Positions 25,290 through 35,286 of a stretch of 64,000 nucleotides of DNA are shown here, one piece after another (positions within the stretch are counted from its first letter, which is position 1; the number at the start of each line of letters is the position of its first letter). The DNA comes from Musa acuminata AAA Group (Eukaryota; Streptophyta; Magnoliopsida; Zingiberales; Musaceae), in the NCBI RefSeq assembly GCF_036884655.1, contig NC_088327.1, positions 17,382,501 through 17,446,500 on the forward strand, given 5' to 3'. The position numbers were made by a program, and so were the translations under genes. The notes under the pieces were generated by a model. It worked only from the letters and a program-made list of their open reading frames with translations. It had not been told where the DNA came from and did no database searches.

Positions 25290-28200
25290 TGTTAAATCTT
25301 GTATTTTGATGATGAAATCAATTGATAATTGTATTTACGTTTTAATTTGTATTTTGAGTGACGCAGGATGCTTTGATCAGGATGAGACAATTAAAGTAGG
25401 AAAAATCAAGTTCGGCCAAAGGAACATGTTAGAAGATTGTACGTCGGGCCAGTGGATCGGTCAACGTATCGATAGAAGGCTTCGGGTCATAGATTCGGGC
25501 ATCGAGCTAAGAAGAGCGGGTATTGTGCCAAGGATATCGGAGTTGCGGAGTCAATTGGCTAATTAGGCAATAGGTCGCAGGAGAGGACGATGCGCCGAAG
25601 AATCGGATGAAGCGTCAAGGGACCAATTGTTGGGAAATCTTGGGGGCGACATCACATGCGCAACGGAAAAACAAGAAAACAAAATCCCCGATTCCCAAAG
25701 AGATGTTCGTCGTCATGCGAAGATTGGTGCGCAAAATCCGCGAAACTTAAAACTACGTATAGAGTAGATTGTATTACCTAGGGAGATCGTATATCCCTGT
25801 TTCTTTGTAGATCCTTAGGAGAGGATGAAGGAGGTCAAGCGTCCTCATCTCTAGTGGTGATCCACACAACAGGGTTGCGGCGATGCTCCTTAAAACTCCA
25901 GGCCTGCTCTGAGGTGGAGAGGGGGAGGAGAATAGGAAAGGCAAGCAAAGACTCTAGCCTATGAGGCTCTGAATCCCTCCTATTTATGGAGGCCCCCCTG
26001 TCAAACCCTAATGGGTCCTCCCCTAGTGGGTATTGGATCTGCATCCAATAAGACAAGGGCTCCGTCGAATATCTCATATCCGAACCTCTACTCATCGCAA
26101 TGCCTACCATATGTGTGTGACCCTCTAGGCCCAATATCGAGCTGGCCGTGAGTTATACCTATCAGAACTCCTTCTAACTCAATGAATTATTATCTCTGTA
26201 ATAATTCACTCAACTCATCGACTACGGACGTACTAGGCCACTACACTGTAGTCCCCATACGATACAGGGGAATCCAATCCATTGGACCTGTCTGTCCTCA
26301 GTTACCGTGTACCTATAGTCCCTCATCGATCTAATATCCCAGAGACCATATATCGAGCATGGTGTTGTCAGACCCATACGGTTTCTACTCGAGTCTCGCT
26401 CTAATCGGATTCTCCCGGAGAACTCTTTCTCTCTCAACCGAATGACCCTAGCTAGGGATTTGTCTAAGCAAGAACACATGGGATATTCCTCTCATGACGT
26501 CGAGAGTGAATGATCCTCTATCGATACTCAATAGCCCTCGTAAGGTCGACTACCACTCCCAATGACCAGCTGTACTAGATCTGGGACAGCCAAACCATAA
26601 ATCTGGTATTAAAGAGTGGAGCACTCATACTAGGACTACAGAATCACTGTCTGACAATAAGGCATCATCAATCATCCAGCATTCCGTAAGCGGATCAATC
26701 AGTGAACTCATTCTCCAATGAGCACCTGTACTGTATCCCCAGTGTCCCTACACGAGCAGCTATGAGACTAGTTGCATCCATCATATGGATGGGTATACAA
26801 CACACCAGTCTGTCCAGTTATCACGATGTCCATCTCGAGTAACCTATGACCGGGATTATTTAGGATATGTGTTTAAAGGTGAATCGATCTCATTATCGTG
26901 ATCTCATCACGATCCGATTCCCATTGCATAAATCCAAGGACATCACAATATATATATACATTTATGCAATAGTTATAAAATGATATACGCCAAAATATAA
27001 TAAGCAAAAAGATTCTGTATCAAGTCACACGTGTCATCACTCACGTGATTGGCTTGCTGGGCACCTATGACTAGCACCAATGACATGCCGGACAACTTGA
27101 TTAATGCTTAGTATTAATTGTCTAGATTAAAGTTTGATTTATATGTGCAGGATTAACTACGATGGAAGTAAGATATGCAGCAGGAGTTATACCGGAGTCA
27201 AGACCATGATCACGTTGGGGATTCGAGAGTTCGACGGAAGTCCAAACAGTCATCGGAGGTTCTGCGGGAAAAAATATGAGAAGTCCAGGAGCTTGCCAAA
27301 GAAGCTCATCGGAACTCGCCAAGTGGATCGTCGCAAGTCTCGGAGTTTGCCGGAAGTCCGTCAGAGCATCGCCGAGGGTTCGTCGGATGTTCGCCGGAAG
27401 TTCGTCGGAAGCTCGCCGGAAGAAGCAATTGACGCACCGGAGCAAGTTGTAGTATTAATGTCTTAAATATCATAGTTAGCATGTAGATTAAGTTAGGAAT
27501 GGGAGGTGATCCCATTAACTTAATCTGGGGGCAATTGGGCCAAATGGATCAGCCCATTCGGACCTAGATTTCTTGGCCGACGGTGGCACCGCCCAGGAGA
27601 CTTGGTCTCCCAGGAATTCTTGGCAGTGGTACCGCCCCTGTCAGGCGGTGGTATCACCTGAGCCTGGTCTCTGAGTGGTGTCAGGTGGTAGTACAGCCCA
27701 GTTATGGCGGTAGTATCGTCAGGACCCCAGAAATCTGGGAGATGATATTTTTGAGCTCCAAATTCAAACCAGTTTGAGGCCTATATAACCCTACCCTTTC
27801 CTGCATGAAAGGGCACCGAAAGCTTGAACTTACTCTGTGATTTTAGAGCTTAAAAGTGTTGTAAAGGCCAAAAGTTCTCCTCCCTCTTTTCATCCAAGTT
27901 TTGATCATTCAAGAGAGGAGTGAAAATTCTGTAAGGATTGTCTTCTAAGCCCGTCAAAAGGAGTGAAACTATAAAAGGGTGGTTGGCCTTCTCCTATTGA
28001 AGGAAGGCTTCTAGTAGACGCCGATGACCTCGTCGGAGGAGGAAGCCGAAAGTGGATGTAGGTCACGTTTGACCGAACCACTCTAAAATTTAGTTTGCAT
28101 TTCCTTTGTGCTATTTATCTTAACTACAAACTACCTTCCTTACTTTACTTCAAATATATTTTCGTAAGCTTTCAAAGTTATTATCTGCATGAAATAACTT

Positions 28201-28302
28201 TTACGTCGGAATCAGATTTCAACGTATGAACGTCATTTCAAATCATCGAAAGTTTTCCGCTGCACTAATTCACCCCCCCCCTCTTAGTGCTTGATCCTTA
28301 CA
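25290..28302 (+). repeat. 3' LTR of element 3, interrupted
   Basis: It starts TGTTAAATCTTG at 25,290 and ends CCTTACA at 28,302. The nested LTR (25,628-27,076) and its duplicated CCAAT account for 1,454 bp, leaving about 1,559 bp of LTR. Palindromes lie at 27,580-27,720 and a run of about 9 C lies near 28,272. Confidence 0.9.
25628..27076 (+). mobile_element. Solo family B LTR with perfect target duplication
   Basis: TGTTGGGAAATC...GACTAGCA (1,449 bp) is flanked by CCAAT on both sides (25,623-25,627 and 27,077-27,081). The paralogous LTR at 20,708-20,730 shows the unoccupied site. There is no PBS, interior or second LTR, so it is a solo LTR. Compared with the 18,493 copy it lacks about 45 bp near 26,628. 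Open frames inside it have no recognisable product. Confidence 0.93.
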
Positions 28303-28793
28303 GAATCCATTATGGTTAAGTTGACAAGGGCCTCTACAAATATGGGGGAACCAAAGGGGCATAGGCTAGACACCTTTTAGCTGTCACCTCCTATTCTCCT
28401 CCCTCCCTCTCCTCCTTAGTCGATAGCCCTCTTGGTGCTGCAAGAGGACAGCAAGAAGGGGTCGACCGTTCTTGATCTTTGTTATGAGGTGGTGCGCAAA
28501 GATTATGAGGATTCACAATGCAAAAGGAGGAGCATTACCGCTTCATCTGTCATATGGATCACCACTAGATAGGAGGACATCTAACCTCCTTTATCTAGAC
28601 AATTGGATCCATATTTTTGGGGGATATATGATCTCCCCTAAGTAAATTATCTCACACGTGTTATGTGGTTTTCAGTTTTACGATTTTTCATATACCAATC
28701 TTCACATGACGATCCGATATTAAATCTTTGGGAACTAGTTTTGTTTTCCGTTCTTCCACTATGCATGTGATGCCTCCCTAAGGTTTCCCAACA

Positions 28794-29813
28794 TATACTA
28801 CTCTAACACTAGGCAATACTACTATCGTAACTTTTGATGCTACAATTCTAGACTCCAATGGTACTATCATTGTAAAATTTGAATTTTAAATGGTACTACC
28901 ACCACCGCCATAGGTTAACAAGCACAAATAGTGCTTGTCGATTGACTTAGACGGTACTATCGCTTCGGCCTAATGGAACAATTGCTCAAACCTACTTTAG
29001 ACCACTAGTTTGGCATTCTAATAGATCCAATTCAGCCAAGCTTCAATCTCAATGGCTTTCTTGATAAGTTTGTATTGTTTAGATCGAATACTAACTTAGA
29101 TTATCCTAAAATGACCTTGATCAAGACTTTAACAAATCATCTATATATCTGACATATTTACGAAGCTTTCGGTATGTTGAACACTCTTCCAACATATCAT
29201 TCGATCTTTTAACACTTCGTCTAAACCTTCGACACATTGCCATTTCTTTTAGCATATCACCCATTCTATCGGCATGTTGACTTTCCCACAACATCCAATC
29301 TTTCGATGTAATATCTGATTCTTTCAGCATGATATCTGAACTTATAGAACAAAGTCCAATCTTCAACACATCAACTAATCCTTCGACTCAATGTCTAATT
29401 TTTGGCACGATAATTTCTCAATGTAAGGTCCAACTCTCCTACTCGATAGTTGGTCTTTCAGTTATCCAAGTCCATTATTGAAGTATTTTTTCTATCAATT
29501 ATCTCAAAAATATATTAGTCTAATAAACTCATCAATTGATTTTATCATTAAAATATGAGATTTATGAAAATCTCATGGCCCTTTTTTCGACATGTAAAGA
29601 ACTAAAGTATTCTTCCAATATGATAAAAGAGGAGGAAAATCAAAAGGGGCAATAGTAACCTTAAAGCCCCAAGAAGTCTAAAAAAACTCTTGAGTCAATG
29701 GTAACGATAATAAGGAAAACTCTATCAACACAGCATGTGTATATGACATGGTTGAGCATTGCAATGCCGACCACATCAATGGACCAAAGGAAAATCTCAA
29801 ATCTACAGACGAA
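28794..29813 (-). mobile_element. Old family A LTR relic plus unassigned flank
   Basis: Palindrome-like ggtactaccaccaccgcc lies near 28,910. The stretch ends near 29,567 with the complement of the LTR start (atcaattgattttatcattaaaa...gagattt), then a purine-tract relic (aatctcatggccctttttt). It is much more diverged than the other copies. Nothing is recognised in 29,600-29,813. Confidence 0.5.
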
Positions 29814-29818
29814 GAGAG

Positions 29819-31438
29819 TGTTGAATCTCGTATTTTGATGATGAAACCAATTGATAATTATGTTTATGTTTAACTGCATTTTGAGTGATGCAGGTCTACT
29901 CGATCAGGATTAGACAGTTAACGCAGGAGGAATTGACGTTGCGCCGGAGGAGATCACATCAAGATATTGGACGGCAGAAGGCTTCGGACGTCGAGCATCG
30001 GGCCAAGGAGAGCGAAATTATGCCAAGGATATCGGGGTTGCAAAGGTCAACCGCCGATTGGGCAACAAGCTGCAAGAGAGGACGATGCATCGAAGAATCG
30101 GACGAAGCGCCAACCAATGACGTGCCGGGCAACAGAATGTCAATTCGCGTTGTAATAATTGTCTAGATCGGAGTAGAATTTTAGCTTGTGTGTGCAGGAT
30201 TAACTACGATAACGATGAAGACATAAAGCAAAACAAAGTGTCGGAGTCAAGCACGAAGGATTCATTGCAAGTTCAAGAGTTCGACGAAAGTCCGAAGGTT
30301 TGTCGGGAATGCTGCCGGAACTAGTCGAGAATGAGTAGGGAGCTTGCCGAAGGGATTTTCGGAAGCTCGCCGGAAGGTTCGTTGGAAGTTCACGGAGCTC
30401 GCCGAGAAAGATCGGAGCTTGCCGAAGAAGCTCGTTGGAACTCGTCAAGATCAAATCGTGAAGTTTAGGAGCTTGCCGGGAGTCCGCAGAATGGTTTCCG
30501 AGAGTTTATCGGAAAACTGTCGGAAGTTCGCCGGAAGCTCGCCGGAAAAAGTCTTGACTTACAAACTTTGTAATAACTTAGAAAATGTCTTTAAATTCAT
30601 AGTTATCATGTTAATTAGGGTTAGGATTAGGTGTTAATCTTATAACCCAAGTAGGGGCCAATTGGGCCCGAGTTCGGACTGGTTTGGGCCAAGTTTGGAG
30701 CCCAACCAGTGAGCTGAATTGGCCTAGGCGGTGGCACCGCCCAGCACCCGAGAGTTGGGTGGTGACACCTCCTGGGCTGGGCGGTTGCATCGCCCAGCAC
30801 CCGAGCACTGGGCGGTGGCACCGCTTGGCTGGCGGTGGCACCGCCAGCATCGGGAACATAAGAGAATTCAAATTTTTGGAGCCCAAATTTGAATCCTCTT
30901 GAGGCCTATAAATACCCCTCAAGTCTCAGCTGAGAATACAACTTCTTGAGCAGCAAGTGATTAAGAGAAAAGTCTTAGAAGAGTCTTTGCTAGTCTTGTT
31001 TTTAATTTGCTAGTGTTCACCTCCTTCTTTCTTGCTGAAAATCTGTAAGAGAGTGAACCACTTGTAAAAGTTGTAAGAGGGGTATTTACCCTTCCCTTTC
31101 AAGAGATTTGCTAGTGGAAGGTGGGAGCCTCAACGAAGAGGGGCCTCGCAAGTGGATGTAGGTCATTTGACCGAACCACTATAAAATCGGCGTAATCTCT
31201 GGTTTGCATTTACTTATTGTCATTTATATTACTGCAAGCCATTTGCACTTTAATGCTATACTGCTTTGTCTCCGTCTTACTTATCTCTTCAGTTAAAACA
31301 CAATCGAAACGGTTTTAAACGAAAACGTTGCTTTTATCGTACGAAGTTTCTGAAAAGTGTTTAAATCGTGAAAAGTTTATCGCACTTCACCGCTGCACTA
31401 ATTCACCCCCCCCTCTTAGTGCCGCTTCGATCCTAACA
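29819..31438 (+). repeat. 5' LTR of element 4
   Basis: TGTTGAATCTCG...GATCCTAACA. It contains a CGCCGGAAGCTC-rich block (30,230-30,550), palindromes (30,728-30,845), a TATA box (30,907-30,914), the palindrome TCTCAGCTGAGA just downstream, and a poly-C stretch near 31,405. Confidence 0.95.
30907..30914 (+). promoter_or_regulatory. Predicted TATA box of the element 4 5' LTR
   Basis: TATAAATA is conserved in position in the other family A LTRs, about 60 bp after the palindrome cluster. Transcription would be expected about 30 bp downstream, which makes the palindromes part of U3. Confidence 0.65.
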
Positions 31439-31440
31439 AT

Positions 31441-31453
31441 TGGTATCAGAGCC
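31441..31453 (+). promoter_or_regulatory. Primer-binding site of element 4
   Basis: TGGTATCAGAGCC lies two bases after the LTR end, an exact match to the usual plant initiator tRNA-Met primer site. Confidence 0.92.
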
Positions 31454-31488
31454 CGATATTTCTCATTTCGGATTTACACCCGAGAGAA

Positions 31489-32421
31489 ATGGCTCTTCAT
31501 GGCTTTCAAGAGGGCTTATCGGTTTTTTGTCCACCGTTGTTTAACGGATTGGACTACACTTATTGGAAAACTCGAATGAGAGTTTTCTTGATTTCTATGA
31601 ATTTGGATTTCTGGAATATCGTTGAAAATAGTTTTCAACTTCCCTCTAAACCGATGAACGAATGGTCGGATTTGGAGAAGAAATATTTTTCTTTAAACGC
31701 AAAGGCTATGATTGCCTTATTTTGCGCTTTGGACAAAAATGAGTTCAATCGGATTTCTACGTGCGAAACGGCTTTCGATATTTGTCGAACACTTGAAATC
31801 ACGCACGAGGGAACTAGTAGAGTCAAAGACTCGAAAGTTAACATTTTATTGCATGATTTTGAGCTTTTTCAAATGCAACCAAGCGAGACTATAGGCGACA
31901 TGTACACCTGTTTCACGGATGTCGTCAATAATCTAAGAGTTCTTGGTAAATCTTTTTCGAATTTTGATCTCGTAAGCAAGATCTTAAGATCCCTTCCAAA
32001 AAGGTGGGATTCTAAAATAACCACAATACAAGAAACAAAAGATTTAAATATTTTTCCACTTGAAGAACTAATTGGTTTGTTGATGACATATGAAATGGTG
32101 TACAATACACATGATGAACAAAATCACCTTCCAAAGAACAGGAAGGATTTGGAACTCCGGACAAATGGATACCACTTGAGCAATGACTCAAGTGATGAGG
32201 ACAATGATGAACTTGAATTTCGAACACTAAATCTTAATAAGTTTATTAAACAAAAATCTAAAATAAACAATGAACTTGAACGGAGGAAGAGGCCAAAGAA
32301 GAGGAAGGCAACCAAGGATGAATCAAGAACTTCCAAAGGTGAAACGGCGAATTGGGTTTTGACGGGCTTCGACTACAAGGTAAGTAACTCAACTCTCTTG
32401 AATTATTTTGAAATTACTTGA
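31489..32421 (+). CDS. gag: Gag-like protein of element 4 (UBN2/DUF4219 type, no zinc knuckle)
   Basis: This is a 310-residue open frame starting at the first ATG after the PBS. Residues about 15-40 (PPLFNGLDYTYWKTRMRVFL) are the N-terminal gag signature of plant Ty1/copia elements. Residues about 50-205 are UBN2-like (LEKKYFSLNAKAM, LEITHEGTSRVKDSK, SETIGDMYTCFTDVVNNLR, LPKRWDSK, LEELIGLLMTYEM). An acidic stretch (about 225-240) and a basic run (RRKRPKKRK) follow. Copia gags normally have a CX2CX4HX4C knuckle between such segments, and here there is none. The product would form the capsid-like particle. A consensus donor AAG|GTAAGT lies inside the frame at 32,379/32,380, so the last 14 codons could be intronic. 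It is the only intact gag in the window. Confidence 0.9.
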   Translation: MALHGFQEGLSVFCPPLFNGLDYTYWKTRMRVFLISMNLDFWNIVENSFQLPSKPMNEWSDLEKKYFSLNAKAMIALFCALDKNEFNRISTCETAFDICRTLEITHEGTSRVKDSKVNILLHDFELFQMQPSETIGDMYTCFTDVVNNLRVLGKSFSNFDLVSKILRSLPKRWDSKITTIQETKDLNIFPLEELIGLLMTYEMVYNTHDEQNHLPKNRKDLELRTNGYHLSNDSSDEDNDELEFRTLNLNKFIKQKSKINNELERRKRPKKRKATKDESRTSKGETANWVLTGFDYKVSNSTLLNYFEIT

Positions 32422-35044
32422 TGTTTTCCATGATGCATTTTCTCTTTTCTTTTGAATAATTATTTTTCTTGAAAATTGTATGTTTTATGTTAATAGAATA
32501 AAATGTTAGATTTAAATAATCATATATATGTGCTTGAGAAGAAAGAATGTGTATTTTGATGATTTCCATATTAACCTTCAATGATGATGCATGGTTTTTA
32601 TATGGAAGGCTTGATGATTTTTTTTTTAAAACCTTGTCTTTGGTTTTCAAACATGATGTATGTTTTTGACATAAGAACAAAACTTGAGCATGCTAATATA
32701 AAGTCAATCACATAAATTAAAACTAAAGAAGTTTTAGTTATCTATAAAAATCATTCAAAATTATGTTCAATGAAACCATTGCATAATGATGTAATGAAAA
32801 TATTAAACATTTTGAAACCATGTTTTAGTGTCATGCATAATGATCATGCTTAATAAATTTCGAAATTATGCATATGAATCTTGTGATTTATGGATTATTG
32901 ATTTTTACCATAATGAAAGTGCCTTATTAATCTTTGTTGTAATAAATCTTACACTTTCGGTTTTAAACATTATACATGTTTTTATTTGGTATAAGTGAAA
33001 TAAAATCATATGAATTGAAACAACTAAAAAGAGGAAAATATTTTTTCCTTGAAAAATTATTTTTCTCTATCCTATTGATCTTGATGTTTATTATGATAAA
33101 TCTATGTATACCATTTTGAATCTCTTGAAAGTAATGTTGATATTTTGATGATTTTGATGATTTAAATTTGAAATGAGTTTTATCAAAATCATAATATTGA
33201 TTTCTTGGAATAACATGAGATTACCTTTGATGATCATTTTGATTCATGGAATTTTGGATTCATGACTTGGTCTTACATTTGTTTATGAGATGGTTGAAAT
33301 CTTTGTACGTTTGAATTCTTCCCTTCTCCTTTCAATTTATGCATGTTATATGTTAAAGATTTAAAACCATGTTTTGGTATCATGCATATCTAAGAAATAT
33401 TGACGTGACAAATTGAATAAGTTGAAAATGAATGATGATTTTTCTCTTGAATATAACTTGTGATATTTTTTATATAAATCATCATTTTGATTTCTCGACA
33501 TTCGATACATGAGATTTTATTATAAATCAAAATTTCTCATTAATCGATCTTCTACGATTTTACTTGCTATTCTCTTGAGAGGAGATTTTCTAAATGAATC
33601 ATGATTTTTCCTTGTGAGTTCTTGGAGTTATTACTTGATTTTTCTTTTAAAACAAGATCTCTTCTTTGTACTCCTATGATTTTTCTTGATATTTTATTTA
33701 AAGAAGATATTTACTATATGAATCATGTCTTTTAGTATTCAAATGATTTTATCCTTCATGACATGATTTCTTTGTATTTATGGCTTGCATGGCTTGAAAT
33801 GTTTTGGTATAATGCATGCAATGATGAAATATTCATAAAGTTAAAATGATGTATGCAATACTTATGATAATAATGTACATGATGTATTTATTGCATATGA
33901 TGTGTATCATGAATGCTTTAAATGATGAATGTTTGGTATCATGATCAACATGTTGATAAATGCTTAAAAATTTTAATGTTTGAGTATCATGTTTGATATG
34001 CTTATTAATAATGATTGATTTATTTTTCGGTATCGTGCATGAAAAATAAGGTTATTGAAATTGTGTATGTTTTAATTTGAATATATAATGATGCACAAAT
34101 AAGAATGATACTTACCTTTGTCATAATATGAAAATTGATATAAGGGTCTTCCCTTCTTTTTGACAATGACAAAGAGGGAGCAAGAATTTCTAGCGTGGAC
34201 ATCATGAAAAGAGGCAAACTAACTAGCTTGCACAATTCAAGATGAAAGCAAAAATTGCACTTCTCAAAAGAGAAGATGCAAATGTAACATTTGCCAAATT
34301 GTTTGCTTGCCTCATGTAAAACATTATCTCTTGCTAGTTTGGCATTTTTGCTAGCTTGTATGTTGCAAAACTTGATCACTTTTTCAAATATTTTGCTAGC
34401 TTACACTTTGCAAAGAAAGCAAAAATGACACTTCTAGAAGAAAGAGCTTGTTATTTTGAACATCACAAGCTTGCCTATCTTAAGGAACAAAAATTGCAAA
34501 AGTGCTATCTTGCCTATCTCAAGAAGCAAAACTTGTAACTTGCACATTGCAATAGGAAGCAAGAATTATGAGCTTACACAAGAAAGCTATCTTGCATTTG
34601 CTTTCGAAATTTTTGCTAGCTTGTATATTGTGAAACTTACATATCGTAAAAATTGCTAGCTTGTAGTCTAAAGAGAAGCAAAAAGTTGCTATCTCAAAAG
34701 AAGCAAATGTGCTATCTTGCCTATCTTAAGAGGAAAAAATGCTAACTTGCACATCTAGCAAAACTTGACAAATTTGCATATTTCAAGAAGCAAGAGTTGC
34801 TTTCTTGAACATCTCAATATTACTAGCTTGCATGATGTAGAACTTACTATCTTGAACATTACCAAAAGTGCTATCTTATATGATGTAAAACTTGCATATC
34901 TAAAACTTGATAGCTTGAATGTCCTAAGCATGATGCATTACTTGCTAAATTTTCTAGCTTCAAAATTGCATCATGATAAAACTTAATATTATGTTTTTCA
35001 TGCAATGAGTTGAACTTATATTACAAACACAAAGAATAGTTGTA

Positions 35045-35078
35045 CTTCTCCTTTTTGTTGATGACAAAGGGGGAGAAG
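35045..35078 (+). promoter_or_regulatory. Conserved hairpin in element 4
   Basis: It is the same 34 nt as in elements 1 and 3: stem ends CTTCTCC/GGAGAAG, an inner stem with two G-U pairs, one bulged G and a TGATG loop. It overlaps a PPT-like box (aaagggggagaag). Confidence 0.7.
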
Positions 35079-35271
35079 TATGTTGATGACATGATATGCA
35101 TAAGTCTATGCATGAGTTCATAATGACATGTTGCAAGTATTCATGATGAATATTGCAATGACTTGAATTCAGTTTGAATTCAAGGTTCTATCAATATGGC
35201 ATATTGATAGGGGGAGTTTATTTAAACTCCGGGAGTCAAGTTTAACTCCGTCATCAATTGGTTGTCATCAT

Positions 35272-35285
35272 AAAAAAGGAGGAGA
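35272..35285 (+). promoter_or_regulatory. Polypurine tract of element 4
   Basis: AAAAAAGGAGGAGA lies immediately before the 3' LTR (one base spacer), in the position required for plus-strand priming. Confidence 0.8.
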
Positions 35286-35286
35286 T

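Larger units (their letters stand above)
20382..28302 (+). mobile_element. Family A element 3, complete, with a nested solo LTR
   Basis: The order is 5' LTR (20,382-21,959), PBS relic, gag pseudogene (22,010-22,912), AT-rich interior, polypurine tract (about 25,276-25,289) and 3' LTR (25,290-28,302 including a 1.45-kb nested LTR). GAATC flanks both sides exactly (20,377-20,381 and 28,303-28,307). Without the nested LTR it is about 6.5 kb. It has no pol. The LTRs carry GGTACC-type palindromes. Confidence 0.93.
18168..28793 (-). mobile_element. Outer family B LTR on the minus strand, broken into three pieces
   Basis: Pieces 18,168-18,492, 20,127-20,381 and 28,303-28,793 read consecutively, in reverse complement, through one family B LTR. 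The last piece ends TTTCCCAACA (28,793), the complement of the TGTTGGGAAA start. A solo family B LTR separates pieces one and two, and family A element 3 separates pieces two and three. Both insertions have matching target duplications. The distal 500-600 bp of the LTR are missing where element 2 abuts at 18,167. Confidence 0.82.
32422..35286 (+). other. AT-rich non-coding 3' interior of element 4
   Basis: The interior is very AT-rich, with no pol and no credible open frame. A purine box lies near 34,160-34,180. Degenerate repeats of gctagcttgca and ttgctatcttgaacatc words fill 34,190-34,990. A conserved hairpin lies at 35,045-35,078, and the polypurine tract (aaaaaaggaggaga) lies at 35,272-35,285 against the 3' LTR. 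Confidence 0.8.
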
